From: Roseomonas marmotae
Lineage (GTDB): Bacteria; Pseudomonadota; Alphaproteobacteria; Acetobacterales; Acetobacteraceae
NCBI RefSeq assembly: GCF_017654485.1
Contig: NZ_CP061091.1
Coordinates: 2,114,501 to 2,178,500, forward strand
Reading direction: 5' to 3'
Length of the DNA: 64,000 nucleotides
Each line of letters begins with the position of its first letter. Position 1 is the first letter of the stretch. The notes below the pieces were generated by a model. The model saw only the letters and a list, made by a program, of their open reading frames with translations, searched no databases and was not told the origin of the DNA. This document shows positions 8,897 to 19,338 of the stretch, one piece after another. The translations under genes and the position numbers were made by a program.

Positions 8897-10195
8897 CTAC
8901 TCCGCCATGGCTGCCGCGGGACGCGCCTTCAACTCGCCAGGCGGCAGCCGCTTCAGCAGGAAGATCATCACGCACATGGCGGGCAGGGCGGCGGCCATGG
9001 TCAGGGCGAAGAAGCCGGGCCAGCCCAGCCCCTCGGCCAGCGGGCCGCTGAAGGCGCCCACGGTGCGGCTGGCCACCGCCGCCAGGGAGGATAGCAGCGC
9101 ATACTGCGTGGCGGTGAAGGCCCGGCTGGTCAGGGCCGAGAGGTAGGTCAGGAAGGCGGCATCGGCCAAGCCATCGGTGAAGTTCTCTACCCCCGTCTGG
9201 AGGTAGAAGACGGTCATGTCGTGGCCGGCATAGGCCAGCCAGATATACATGCCGTTGGAGAGCATCTGGGCCAGCCCGGTCAGGATCAACGCCCGCGCGG
9301 TGCCGATGCGCGCCACCAGCCAGCCCCCGGCCAGGGCGCCGAGCAGCGTGGCGAAAAGGCCGAAGACGCTGCCGACCTGCGCCACCTCCATGCGGGTGAA
9401 GCCCAGCTGTGCCTGGAACGGCGTGACCATCACGGCGGCCAGGGCCTCACCCAGCTTGAACAGGGCGACGAAGAGCAGGATGGCCAGCCAGTAGGGCCGG
9501 CGCATGAAATCCGCGAAGGGTTCGACCACCGCCGTGCGGAGGCGGGTGCCAAGCCCCGACACGGCGCCGGGCGCCCGCGGGGAGACCACGTCCGGTCCGA
9601 GCCAGACGGCAGCGAAACCCACCAGGACCAGCGCCGCCGCATAGACGAAAGCCCAGAACCAACCCGTGTAATCGGACAGCGCCAGCACGCCCGCGCCCAC
9701 CGCCAGCAGCGCCAGCCGGTAGCCCCAGACATAGAAGGCCAGGCCCAGGCCCTGCTCACGCTCGTCCAGCATCTCGATGCGATAGGCATCGATGACGATG
9801 TCCTGGCTGGCCGAGAGAAAGGCGACGGCGATGGCGGCGCTGACGGTGACGAGCGGCGCCACCACCGGGTCGGAGGCGCCCATCGCCAGGATGGCGATCA
9901 TCAGCAGCGGCTGGATCACCGCCAGCCAGCCGCGCCGCCGGCCCCAGGCGCGGAAGGCCGGGGGCATGGCGTTGTCCAGCAGCGGGGACCAGATGAACTT
10001 CAGCGAATAGGGAAGGCCGATCAGTGCCGTCAGGCCGATCTCGGTCAGCGAGATGCCGGATTCCGTCATCCAGCGCCGCAGGATGCCCAGCACCAGCGGT
10101 AGCGGCGCCCCGGCGGAGAAGCCGAGGGCGAGCATGACCAGGAAGCGGGGATTCTTCAGCATGTCGAGCGTGCGCATCGGCGCGCAAACTGCCAT
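8897..10195 (-). CDS. ampG: AmpG family muropeptide permease (MFS)
   Basis: A 432-residue inner-membrane protein of the major facilitator superfamily, with about twelve hydrophobic segments. It carries the AmpG-type patterns GFSAGAPLPLVLGILRRWM, IGLPYSLKFIWSPLLD, GRRRGWL and FLSASQDIVIDAYR. AmpG imports GlcNAc-anhydroMurNAc peptides released by lytic transglycosylases; in species with AmpR/AmpC this also controls beta-lactamase induction. Translation may start at the ATG at 10195 or six codons later at 10177 (MRTLDML). No ampC, ampR or ampD is present in the window. The closely matching patterns make the family call strong; use of anhydro-muropeptides is inferred from it. Confidence 0.9.
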   Translation of the reverse strand: MAVCAPMRTLDMLKNPRFLVMLALGFSAGAPLPLVLGILRRWMTESGISLTEIGLTALIGLPYSLKFIWSPLLDNAMPPAFRAWGRRRGWLAVIQPLLMIAILAMGASDPVVAPLVTVSAAIAVAFLSASQDIVIDAYRIEMLDEREQGLGLAFYVWGYRLALLAVGAGVLALSDYTGWFWAFVYAAALVLVGFAAVWLGPDVVSPRAPGAVSGLGTRLRTAVVEPFADFMRRPYWLAILLFVALFKLGEALAAVMVTPFQAQLGFTRMEVAQVGSVFGLFATLLGALAGGWLVARIGTARALILTGLAQMLSNGMYIWLAYAGHDMTVFYLQTGVENFTDGLADAAFLTYLSALTSRAFTATQYALLSSLAAVASRTVGAFSGPLAEGLGWPGFFALTMAAALPAMCVMIFLLKRLPPGELKARPAAAMAE

Positions 10196-10241
10196 GCGCG
10201 CGGCGGGTTGGATACCGCCGCGCGCCGGGACAATCCGGCCC

Positions 10242-11753
10242 TCAGGCCATGTTCACCATGATGGTCTTCTTGTGCGTGAAGTGCTCCAGCATGGATTCCA
10301 GGCTGGCTTCCTTGCCGAGGCCTGAGGCCTTGACGCCGCCATAGGAGAGGTTCGGCTGCACCACCAGGTTCTGGTTCACCTGCACCAGCCCGGCCTCCAG
10401 CGCATGGGCGAAGCGCAGCGCGATCTTCATGTTGTTGGTCCAGACCGTGGCGGCGAGGCCGAACTCGCTGTCATTGGCCTCGGCCAGCACGGCTTCCGCG
10501 TCGTGGAAGGGGAAGACGACGGTGACGGGGCCGAAGATCTCCTCGCGCACCAGGCGGCTGCTCTTGTCCAGGCCTGTGAAGATATAAGGCTGGATGAACA
10601 GGCCCTTCTTCAGCGCCGGGTCCTCAGGCATGGCGGAGCAGGCGCGGCCGGTGGCGCCGGCGGTCTTCTCGCCTTCCTCGATGAAGCCGCGCACCTTGGA
10701 GAACTGCTCGGGCGAGATGATGGTGCCGATATCCGTCTTCTCGTCCAGCGGGTCGCCCATCACCATGGCGTCGACGCGCCTGGCCATCTCGGCCACGAAC
10801 TTCTCGTAGATCGGGCGCTCGACGAAAATGCGGGAAGCCGCCGTGCAGCTCTGCCCCTGGCGGGTGAAGCGCATAGAGGTAAGGGCGCCGGCCACCGTCT
10901 TCTCGAAGTCGCAATCGGCGAAGACGATCATGGGAGACTTGCCGCCCAGCTCCAGCGTCACCGGGATCAGCTTGTCGGCGCAGCCGCGGGCGATGATCTT
11001 GCCGGTCTCGACGGAGCCGGTGAAGGTCACTTTCTTCACCAGCTTATGGGCCACCAGCGGCGCGCCGCATTCCGGGCCCTGGCCGGAGAGGATGTTGAAC
11101 ACGCCCGGCGGCAGCACGCGGTTCATCAGCTCCACGATGCGCAGCACGGCCAGCGGCGCTTCCTCGGCCGACTTCACCACAACCGTATTGCCGGCGACGA
11201 TGGCCGGCGCGGCCTTCAGCGCCATAAGCATCATCGGGATGTTCCAGGGGATGATGGCGCCCACCACGCCCAGCGGCTCCCGCACCGTGATGTTCAGCAC
11301 CTCGGGGCCGAAGGGCACCGTCTCGCCCTTCAGCTCGCCGCCCAGCCCGCCGAAGAACTCGAAGATGTCGGCGACGTTATTGGCTTCCACGCGGCTTTCG
11401 GTGCGCAGCGCCTTGCCGGTCTCCAGCGCCACCAGCCGGGCCAGTTCCTCGACATGCTCGCGGATCAGGCTGGCGGCCTGATAAACCATCGCCCCGCGCT
11501 TGCGGGCGGGCACCCTGGCCCATTCCTTCTGCGCCCGCGCCGCGTCGGTGACAGCGGCTTCCACATCGGTGGCATCGCCATCGGCGGCCTGGGCCACGGC
11601 CTCGCCGGTCGCGGGGTTCACCACGTCGAAACGGCGGCCGGATCGGGCCGGGGTGTAGCGCCCACCAATGAAATGATACCCGGAGATCGCCTTCGCCAGG
11701 GCGAAGGGATCGAGGGTCGGGCTCTCCGGAGCGGGGTTCGGATGGTCGAGCAT
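10242..11753 (-). CDS. NAD(P)-dependent aldehyde dehydrogenase
   Basis: A 503-residue cytoplasmic aldehyde dehydrogenase of normal length. Key residues are visible: N171 in PWNIP, the FTGSVETG nucleotide loop at 244-251, general base E268 in ELGGKSP and catalytic C303 in GQSCTAAS. EEIFGPV occurs further on. The ATG at 11753 follows a GGAAGGA ribosome site; the frame upstream to 11891 is not conserved. It is divergent from a GntR regulator and the malonate-type genes, 116 nt away, so the regulator may control it. Oxidation of a short semialdehyde, for example malonate semialdehyde to malonate, would fit the context, but that is inference; general class resemblance is to betaine- or vanillin-type enzymes. 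Confidence 0.9.
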   Translation of the reverse strand: MLDHPNPAPESPTLDPFALAKAISGYHFIGGRYTPARSGRRFDVVNPATGEAVAQAADGDATDVEAAVTDAARAQKEWARVPARKRGAMVYQAASLIREHVEELARLVALETGKALRTESRVEANNVADIFEFFGGLGGELKGETVPFGPEVLNITVREPLGVVGAIIPWNIPMMLMALKAAPAIVAGNTVVVKSAEEAPLAVLRIVELMNRVLPPGVFNILSGQGPECGAPLVAHKLVKKVTFTGSVETGKIIARGCADKLIPVTLELGGKSPMIVFADCDFEKTVAGALTSMRFTRQGQSCTAASRIFVERPIYEKFVAEMARRVDAMVMGDPLDEKTDIGTIISPEQFSKVRGFIEEGEKTAGATGRACSAMPEDPALKKGLFIQPYIFTGLDKSSRLVREEIFGPVTVVFPFHDAEAVLAEANDSEFGLAATVWTNNMKIALRFAHALEAGLVQVNQNLVVQPNLSYGGVKASGLGKEASLESMLEHFTHKKTIMVNMA

Positions 11754-11869
11754 GGATGTTCCTTCCGGATTGTAACAGGTCGCGGACCATGCGCCGGAGA
11801 GAGCATGATCGCAAGCTGGGCCACCGGCCTCTTTCGTTGCGGCCCTGGCCGGGGCAGCATCACGCCAGC

Positions 11870-12520
11870 ATGACCCGTATCGCAACCACATTGGCCGAGA
11901 CCATCCGCCTGCGGCTGGCCGACGACATCACCGCCGGGCGCCTGGCCCCCGGCAGCGTCATTGACGAAAGCGCGCTGGCCGAGCGCTTCGGTGCCTCCCG
12001 CACCCCGGCGCGCGAGGCGCTGCGGGAACTGGCCGCTGCCGGGCTGGTGGTCATCGAGCCGCGTCGCGGCGCCCGCGTCGCCACCGTCACCCTGGAGCAG
12101 TTGGCCGAGCTTTTCGAGCTGATGGCCGAGACGGAGGCGATGTGCGCCCGCCTCTCGACCTTCCGCATGACGGCGACGGAGCGTTTCGCGCTGCAATCCC
12201 TGCACGCGGACTTCCACCCCAGCGAGGATGCGCTGGACGCCTATGACGCCTATAACCGCGCCTTCCACAACCTGCTCTATCGCGGCACCCATAACGGCGT
12301 GCTGGCCGAACATGCCATGGCGCTGCGCCTGCGCCTCGCGCCTTACCGCCGCGCTCAGTTCCATGAGGACCGGCGCATCCAGCGCAGCTTCACCGAGCAT
12401 GGCGCGATCCTGGAACAGGTTCTGCGCGGAGCGGGAGAGGAGGCCGCCCAGCTGATGCGGATGCATATGCTGACGGCCAGCGCTGCCCTGGCTCAGTATA
12501 TGCGGCGGGCCAAAACCTAG
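11870..12520 (+). CDS. GntR family (FCD domain) transcriptional regulator, MatR-like
   Basis: A 216-residue DNA-binding regulator. The N-terminal winged helix (residues 1-70) has the GntR pattern RLAPGSVIDESALAERFG, then SRTPAREALRELAAAGLV. The C-terminal FCD domain (about 75-205) is helical, with the metal- or ligand-binding type pattern YNRAFHNLLYRGTHN. FCD proteins usually bind organic acids. The start is ATG at 11870; the frame upstream from 11756 is unconserved. It sits between an aldehyde dehydrogenase (divergent) and malonyl-CoA decarboxylase (same strand, 114 nt downstream), the position of MatR in rhizobial mat clusters. Control of both flanks by malonate or malonyl-CoA is inferred. 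Confidence 0.88.
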   Translation: MTRIATTLAETIRLRLADDITAGRLAPGSVIDESALAERFGASRTPAREALRELAAAGLVVIEPRRGARVATVTLEQLAELFELMAETEAMCARLSTFRMTATERFALQSLHADFHPSEDALDAYDAYNRAFHNLLYRGTHNGVLAEHAMALRLRLAPYRRAQFHEDRRIQRSFTEHGAILEQVLRGAGEEAAQLMRMHMLTASAALAQYMRRAKT

Positions 12521-12634
12521 CTGATCTGCATTCGCAACGGCATTTTTGTGCTGCGCCCGCATATTTGCGTTCCGTTGATCGCGAAATGTGTCGGATAGTG
12601 TCCGCGACGCCACCATCACGGGGAAACAAAGCTC

Positions 12635-14107
12635 GTGCCGATCTCCATCACCCTGGGCGCCCGCACTTGGCTGGAGCGGCTGTGGTCCAGCATCGCTGAT
12701 CGTGGCCGCCCCTATGCGGATGTGCCCGGCATTGCCCGCCCGCCCCTGGTCCGGGCCGAGCTGCTGGCGCGCTCCCTGCTCTCGGAGCGGGGCGAGGCCT
12801 CCGGTGCCGCCGTGGCGCGCGAGCTGCTCTCGGTGCTGCATAGCCTGAACGCCGAGGACCGCTCCGCCTTCTGCCGCTTCCTGGCCACCGAATTCGTGCC
12901 GGACGAGGCCACGCTGCGCGCCGCCGCCCAGGCCTATCTGGAAGAACCCTCCGCCGCCCGCGCCATGACCCTCTTCGAGAAGGCGGAGCCGCCCCGGCAG
13001 GAAGTGCTGCGCCGGATGAACATGGCGCCCGGCGGGACCGCCTCCCTGGTGGAGATGCGGCGGGAGCTGCTGGCGGAACTGAAGCGGCAGCCCGAGCTGA
13101 AGCCGCTGGACGCCGACCTGCAGCACCTCTTCCTCTCCTGGTTCAACCGCGGATTCCTGGAACTGCGGCGGATCGACTGGGAGACGCCGGCCTCGATCCT
13201 GGAGAAGCTCATCACCTATGAGGCGGTGCATGAGATCCAGGGGTGGGAAGACCTGCGCCGCCGGCTGGCGCCGGACCGCCGCTGCTTCGCCTTCTTCCAC
13301 CGGGCGTTGCCGGGCGAGCCGCTGATCTTCGTCGAGGTCGCGCTGGTGAAGGGCCTGGCCAGCGCCATCCAGCCGCTGCTGGCCCCCGCCGATGGCATGA
13401 CGCCGGATGTCGATACCGCCATCTTCTATTCCATCTCCAACTGCCAGGAGGGGCTGCGCGGCATCAGCTTCGGCAACTTCCTGATCAAGCAGGTGGTGGA
13501 GGAGCTGAAAGCCGAGCTACCGCAGTTGAAGGCTTTCTCCACCCTCTCACCCGTGCCGGGCTTCCGCCGCTGGTTGAAGCGGCGGCTGGAGCGCAGCGGA
13601 GATACCCTGCGCGCGGAGGAGGAAGCGGCCATCCTGGCCCTGCGGACGCCGGAAGAGGGCGCCGAGGCGCCCGCCATCGCGGTGCTGCTGGAGGAACTGG
13701 CTTCGGGCGAATGGTGGCTGGACCCTGCGAGGGAGGCCGCGCTGCGCCCGGCGCTGATGCGCCTCGCCGCCGAATACCTGACCCGGCCGAATTCCGGCAT
13801 CGGCGCGATCGACCCGGTGGCACGCTTTCATCTGGGTAACGGCGCGCGGCTTGAGCGAATCAACTGGCTGGGTAATACCGCCCCCCGTGGCATGACCGAG
13901 TCCTACGGGATCATGGTGAACTACCTCTACGACCCCGATAGCATCGAGGCCAACCACGAGGCCTTCACCCGCTCCGGCGCCGTGGCGCGCTCGGCGGCGG
14001 TGGATGCCATGCTGGCACTGCCCGCGCTGACGCCGCCGAAGGGGCGCGCTGGCTATCTGCCCCGGCTGCTCGGTGGTGCCGAGACTGGCGAGAAGCCCGC
14101 CGCCTGA
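12635..14107 (+). CDS. matA: Malonyl-CoA decarboxylase
   Basis: A 490-residue cytoplasmic enzyme that converts malonyl-CoA to acetyl-CoA and CO2. It has the helical N-terminal oligomerisation domain (about 1-170) and a GNAT-fold catalytic domain. Diagnostic stretches are FHRALPGEPLIFVEVAL, IFYSISNCQEGLRGISFGNF, LSPVPGFRRWL, and near the end FHLGNGARLERINWLGN with ESYGIMVNYLYD. The start is GTG at 12635 with GGGGAAAC upstream. It is followed after 54 nt by a MatC-type carrier. In rhizobia MatA works with malonyl-CoA synthetase MatB and carrier MatC; no MatB homologue is present here. Confidence 0.94.
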   Translation: MPISITLGARTWLERLWSSIADRGRPYADVPGIARPPLVRAELLARSLLSERGEASGAAVARELLSVLHSLNAEDRSAFCRFLATEFVPDEATLRAAAQAYLEEPSAARAMTLFEKAEPPRQEVLRRMNMAPGGTASLVEMRRELLAELKRQPELKPLDADLQHLFLSWFNRGFLELRRIDWETPASILEKLITYEAVHEIQGWEDLRRRLAPDRRCFAFFHRALPGEPLIFVEVALVKGLASAIQPLLAPADGMTPDVDTAIFYSISNCQEGLRGISFGNFLIKQVVEELKAELPQLKAFSTLSPVPGFRRWLKRRLERSGDTLRAEEEAAILALRTPEEGAEAPAIAVLLEELASGEWWLDPAREAALRPALMRLAAEYLTRPNSGIGAIDPVARFHLGNGARLERINWLGNTAPRGMTESYGIMVNYLYDPDSIEANHEAFTRSGAVARSAAVDAMLALPALTPPKGRAGYLPRLLGGAETGEKPAA

Positions 14108-14161
14108 GGGCGGGCCACGGTGCCGAAGACCTGAGTGAGAGCAAGATAAGGAACGTCCGCT

Positions 14162-15481
14162 GTGTCTCCTGCCATCGCCTCGATCCTGGGGCTGGTCGTC
14201 ATGTTCATCGTGGGCACGGCGCTACCGATCAACATGGGTGCCCTGGCCTTCGCGCTGGCATTCCTGGTCGGTACCTTTTTCGTCGGGATGAGCGCCAATG
14301 CCATCCTGGCTGGTTTTCCCGGCGATCTTTTCGTGACGCTCGTGGGTATCACCTATCTCTTCGCCATCGCGCAGAAGAACGGCACCATCGACCTGCTGGT
14401 GCACTGGGCCGTGCGGATGGTGCGCGGGCATATCGCAGCCATTCCCTGGGTGATGTTCGGCGTGGCGGCGGTGCTGACGTCCATCGGCGCGGTCAGCCCG
14501 GCGGCGGTGGCGATCATCGCCCCCATCGCCCTGCGCTTCGCCCGACACTACCGGATCGACCCGCTGATGATGGGCCTGCTGGTGGTGCATGGCGCCCAGG
14601 GCGGCGGCTTCTCGCCCATCAGCATCTATGGCGGCATCACCAACCAGATCGTCAACCGCGCCGGCCTGCCGGGCGATGAGACGGCGTTGTTCCTGGCCAG
14701 CCTCATCTTCAACCTTGTCGTGGCCATCGCCGTCTTCTTCGTCTTCGGCGGCGCCAGGCTGATCGGCCGGCGCGATACCGGGACGGATGGGGAACTGGAG
14801 GAGGGCGACCGTGCCTCTCTGCCCATGACCGGCCATGGCGGCGTCCCCGCCGCGCCGAATGCCGAGCACCACATCCCCAAGGGCGCGACGCGCGAGCAGA
14901 TCCTGACGCTGATCGGGCTGGTGATCCTGGGCGTGGGCTCGCTGGCCTTCGGGCTGAATGTCGGCATGGTCGCCATCACCATCGCCGTCCTTCTGGCGCT
15001 GCTGGCGCCCAACGCGCAGAAGGGCGCCATCGACAAGGTCAGCTGGTCCACCGTGCTGCTGATCGCCGGCGTCATCACCTATGTCGGCGTGCTGCAGACA
15101 TCCGGGGCCATCGACAGCGTCTCCAACGGCGTGGCCGGGCTGGGCTCGCCGCTGATGGCCGCTTTGCTGCTCTGCTATATCGGCGGCGTTGTCTCGGCCT
15201 TCGCTTCCTCGACCGGCGTGCTCGGTGCCATCATTCCGCTGGCCGTGCCCTTCCTGGCGGGCGGAGAGATCGGCGCTGTCGGGATGATCGCCTCCCTTGC
15301 CATTTCGGCGACCATCGTCGATGTCAGCCCCTTCTCGACCAATGGCGCGCTGGTCCTGGCCAATGCGCCGGAAGGTGAGCGTGAGCGGTTGTTCCGGCGA
15401 TTCCTGATCTATAGTGGTCTGGTCGTCGTGGCGGGTCCGGCTCTGGCCTGGGCGGTGCTGATCGTGCCGGGCTGGCTGTGA
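14162..15481 (+). CDS. matC: MatC-type dicarboxylate (malonate) carrier, SLC13-like permease
   Basis: A 439-residue inner-membrane protein with about twelve hydrophobic segments. The N-terminal half resembles the MatC N-terminal family (FIVGTALPINMGALAFALAF, then GFPGDLFVTLVGITYLFAIA). A central hydrophilic loop (about 200-240) separates the two halves, and the second half has the VDVSPFSTNGAL motif shared with ion-transporter superfamily members. The GTG start at 14162 follows AAGGAACG. Its place after malonyl-CoA decarboxylase and a GntR regulator supports malonate uptake, as in rhizobial mat operons. Transport of another C3-C4 dicarboxylate is possible. Confidence 0.85.
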   Translation: MSPAIASILGLVVMFIVGTALPINMGALAFALAFLVGTFFVGMSANAILAGFPGDLFVTLVGITYLFAIAQKNGTIDLLVHWAVRMVRGHIAAIPWVMFGVAAVLTSIGAVSPAAVAIIAPIALRFARHYRIDPLMMGLLVVHGAQGGGFSPISIYGGITNQIVNRAGLPGDETALFLASLIFNLVVAIAVFFVFGGARLIGRRDTGTDGELEEGDRASLPMTGHGGVPAAPNAEHHIPKGATREQILTLIGLVILGVGSLAFGLNVGMVAITIAVLLALLAPNAQKGAIDKVSWSTVLLIAGVITYVGVLQTSGAIDSVSNGVAGLGSPLMAALLLCYIGGVVSAFASSTGVLGAIIPLAVPFLAGGEIGAVGMIASLAISATIVDVSPFSTNGALVLANAPEGERERLFRRFLIYSGLVVVAGPALAWAVLIVPGWL

Positions 15482-15513
15482 AGTCGATACCGAATCAGAA
15501 AGAAGTGGATGCC

Positions 15514-16716
15514 ATGACCGAACCGACCGGACCGCTGAAGGGCCTGCGCGTCGTTGACCTGACCCGCGTGCTGGCCGGCCCCACCTGCACCCAGATGCTG
15601 GGCGACCTGGGTGCCGAGGTGATCAAGATCGAGCGCCCCGAGGCTGGCGACGACACGCGCGGCTTCGCGCCCCCCTACATGCCCGACACGCGGGAGAGCG
15701 CCTATTTCGTCGGCGTCAACCGCAACAAGAAGTCCATCACCCTCGACATCGCCAAGCCCGAAGCTCAGGCGATTGTCCATAAGCTGCTGGAGACGGCGGA
15801 TATTCTGGTGGAGAACTTCAAGGTTGGCGCCCTGGCCAAGTACGGCCTGGGCTACGACCAGCTGAAGGAGAAGTATCCCGGGCTGATCTACTGCTCCATC
15901 ACCGGCTTCGGCCAGACCGGCCCCTATGCGCCGCGTCCGGGCTACGACGCGCTGATCCAGGCGATGGGTGGCGTCATGTCCCTGACCGGCGAGCCGGAGG
16001 GCGAACCGCAGAAGGTCGGCATTCCCGTCGCCGACCTCTTCGCCGGCCTCTACGGCACCATCGGCATCCTGGCGGCGCTGCGGCACAAGCAGGCGACGGG
16101 GCAGGGGCAGCAGATCGATATCGGCATGCTGGACACCCATGTGGCCTGGCTGGCCAACCAGGGCATGAACTACCTGGCCACCGGCCAGAACCCGCCGCGC
16201 CTGGGCAACCAGCACCCGAACATCGTGCCCTACCAGGTCTTCCCGACGGCTGATGGCTACATGGTGCTCTCCATCGGCAACGACCCGACCTTCGAGCGCT
16301 TCTGCAAGAACTTCGGCCTGGAACACCTGCTGGCCGATGAGCGTTACGCCACCAATGCCGCGCGCGTCGGCAACCGCGCCCTGGTGACGGAGACGCTGAC
16401 GGCGCTGACGAAGACCAAGCCGACCGACGAATGGATCGCGAAGCTGGAGGCGCTGAAGATCGGCTGCGGCCCGATCAACACGCTGGACCGCGTCTTCGCC
16501 GATCCGCATGTGAAGGCGCGGGAGATGCTGGTGACGATGCCGCATGCCTCCGGCCAGGATGTCACGGTCATCGCCAACCCCGTGAAGCTCTCCGCCACGC
16601 CGCCGGACTACCGTTCCGCCGCCCCGTTGCTGGGGCAGCATACGGAGGAGGTGCTGGCCTCCATCGGCATGAGCGCGGCGGAGATCGAGAAGCTCAAGGC
16701 GGACAGGATTGTCTGA
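15514..16716 (+). CDS. Class III CoA-transferase (CaiB/BaiF family)
   Basis: A 400-residue cytoplasmic CoA-transferase. The N-terminus LKGLRVVDLTRVLAGP, the LGDLGAEVIKIE strand and the SITGFGQTGPYAPRPGYD region are family signatures. The nucleophilic aspartate is in VGIPVADLFAGLYG. The ATG at 15514 was chosen because it has GAAAGAAG upstream and gives the usual N-terminus; a GTG at 15478 overlapping the matC stop (GTGA) is the alternative. It directly follows the malonate-type carrier. It may activate malonate with acetyl-CoA or succinyl-CoA as donor, replacing MatB. The substrate is not determinable from sequence. Confidence 0.9.
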   Translation: MTEPTGPLKGLRVVDLTRVLAGPTCTQMLGDLGAEVIKIERPEAGDDTRGFAPPYMPDTRESAYFVGVNRNKKSITLDIAKPEAQAIVHKLLETADILVENFKVGALAKYGLGYDQLKEKYPGLIYCSITGFGQTGPYAPRPGYDALIQAMGGVMSLTGEPEGEPQKVGIPVADLFAGLYGTIGILAALRHKQATGQGQQIDIGMLDTHVAWLANQGMNYLATGQNPPRLGNQHPNIVPYQVFPTADGYMVLSIGNDPTFERFCKNFGLEHLLADERYATNAARVGNRALVTETLTALTKTKPTDEWIAKLEALKIGCGPINTLDRVFADPHVKAREMLVTMPHASGQDVTVIANPVKLSATPPDYRSAAPLLGQHTEEVLASIGMSAAEIEKLKADRIV

Positions 16717-17554
16717 CCCCCGCATCGGCGCGCTGCGCGTCGCACTGCCTTTCGGCCCGGTGGATCTCCGCTGGGCCGAATGGGGGCCGGCAGACGGCCC
16801 GCCGGTGGTCTGTGTCCATGGCCTGACGCGCACGGGGCGGGACTTCGACACCCTGGCCCGTGAACTGGCCGAGGATGGGCGCCGCGTCATCTGCCCGGAT
16901 ATCCCGGGGCGCGGCCTCTCCTCCTGGCTGCCGGATGGCCATCTCTATGCCGTTCCCACCTACATCGCCGTGCTGTCGCCGCTGCTGGCAGAACTGGGCC
17001 AGTATGACTGGGTCGGAACCTCCATGGGCGGGTTGATCGGCATGGGGCTCGCCAGCCTGCCGAACCACGCCATGCGCCGCATGGTGCTGAACGATGTGGG
17101 CGCGGAGATTCCCGCATTTTCCCTGGCGATGATCGGCGCCTATATCGGCAACCGGAAGGAATTCGCCGATATCGCGGCGCTGGAGGCGCATCTGCGCGTC
17201 ATCCATGCCGGCTTCGGCCAGCTTTCGCCCGCCGAATGGCGACATCTGGCGGAGACCTCCGCGCGAATGACGCCGCAGGGGCGGGTCGTGCAGCATTACG
17301 ACCCCGCCATCGCCGTGCCGTTCAAGGCGGCGCCCCGGCCTCAGGATGCGGTGATGTGGCCGCTCTGGGACTCTCTGAACCTGCCTGTGCTGCTGCTGCG
17401 CGGCGCCCAGAGCACGCTGCTCTCGGAGGCCACGGCCACCCGTATGGCCACCAAACCGGGCGTGGTGCTGGAGACGATTCCAGGCTGCGGCCATGCGCCC
17501 GCGCTGATGGACCCGGCGCAGACCGGCATGATCCGGGGCTTCCTGAGGGGCTAG
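16709..17554 (+). CDS. Alpha/beta-fold hydrolase
   Basis: A 281-residue hydrolase. The oxyanion motif HGLTRTGRDF lies near residue 39, the nucleophile elbow is GTSMGG (serine near residue 106), and the C-terminal histidine is in GCGHAP. The start appears to be TTG at 16709, which overlaps the CoA-transferase stop by 8 nt and follows an AGGCGGACAGG tract. No nearby in-frame ATG gives a full domain. Translational coupling to the CoA-transferase implies a linked role, such as hydrolysing an ester or thioester in the same pathway. The substrate is unknown. Confidence 0.82.
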   Translation: MSDPRIGALRVALPFGPVDLRWAEWGPADGPPVVCVHGLTRTGRDFDTLARELAEDGRRVICPDIPGRGLSSWLPDGHLYAVPTYIAVLSPLLAELGQYDWVGTSMGGLIGMGLASLPNHAMRRMVLNDVGAEIPAFSLAMIGAYIGNRKEFADIAALEAHLRVIHAGFGQLSPAEWRHLAETSARMTPQGRVVQHYDPAIAVPFKAAPRPQDAVMWPLWDSLNLPVLLLRGAQSTLLSEATATRMATKPGVVLETIPGCGHAPALMDPAQTGMIRGFLRG

Positions 17555-17558
17555 CGGA

Positions 17559-17966
17559 TCACGGCCCGGCCGGGGCTGCCACTGCCTCGGCGATGGCCTT
17601 GCCCGCGGGCGCCAGCCGCTCGGTCATCCCGGGCGGCAGGCCGTGCCGGCCCTCAAGGGTTCCGGCGGAGTTGTAGGCCACCCAGGTCTGCCCGGTCTCG
17701 TCCTCCCTGACGAGGACCCGGAGCGGAAGCTCCAGCGCGAAATCCGGCGCGGCCAGCATCAAGGCCGTACCGCCTCGCGGATTGCCGAAGATCAGCACGG
17801 TCGTCGGCGGCATATCGAGCCCGACCGACCGCGCGGCGGCGCAATGGTCGATCGTGGCAAAGATCCTGTAACCCTTACTCTCCAATGCCGCCCGCAGGCG
17901 CCCGAGCGTGTCGGCGAAGGCATGGGCGCTCGGAAGACGTACGATCTCTGGATCGCGACGCGTCAT
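17559..17966 (-). CDS. DUF302 domain protein
   Basis: A 135-residue protein that is essentially one DUF302 domain. Matches to the family pattern are GYRIFATIDHCAAARSVGL, then TVLIFGNPRGGTALM, and LPLRVLVREDETGQTWVAYN. There is no signal peptide or membrane segment. DUF302 proteins are widespread; their biochemical role is not settled, although structures suggest small-molecule binding. The gene converges on the alpha/beta hydrolase with a 4-nt gap. The 215 nt upstream of it up to hemB contain only the hemB terminator-like hairpin. Confidence 0.85.
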   Translation of the reverse strand: MTRRDPEIVRLPSAHAFADTLGRLRAALESKGYRIFATIDHCAAARSVGLDMPPTTVLIFGNPRGGTALMLAAPDFALELPLRVLVREDETGQTWVAYNSAGTLEGRHGLPPGMTERLAPAGKAIAEAVAAPAGP

Positions 17967-18152
17967 CTCGCCACCTCCGGGTTCCAGGCTCTAGTCGTCA
18001 TGGGTCGGCAACGCCAGGCTTGCCTTCGATGCTGGGCAGAGCACGGCAGGCTAATCCACCCGGCTCCGGGTGGTCCAGGCGGAGTTCAGGGCCCCGGACC
18101 CCGATGGTCTGGCGCCCCGGAGGCTGCCGGCGGTGGCGTGGCGGCAGCGCAT

Positions 18153-18175
18153 GGCGGGCCCGGCGCGGGCCCGCC
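18153..18175 (-). terminator. Terminator-like hairpin after hemB
   Basis: A perfect 9-bp stem (GGCGGGCCC with GGGCCCGCC) and a 5-nt loop start 7 nt downstream of the hemB stop codon. It has no T-run. Its position makes it a probable hemB terminator. Confidence 0.5.
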
Positions 18176-18181
18176 CCAGCC

Positions 18182-19213
<1,032 letters not shown>

Positions 19214-19338
19214 TCAGTGCCACGGCTCCGCCGGCGGGGAAAGACAAGAAGGCCATGCCAGCCCTGCGCTTCGGCCTTGCACCCAAGCTCTGGTGGTCCA
19301 TGTTTCACGAAGCCCCGAGCCGTGGTAACGGAGGCGCC

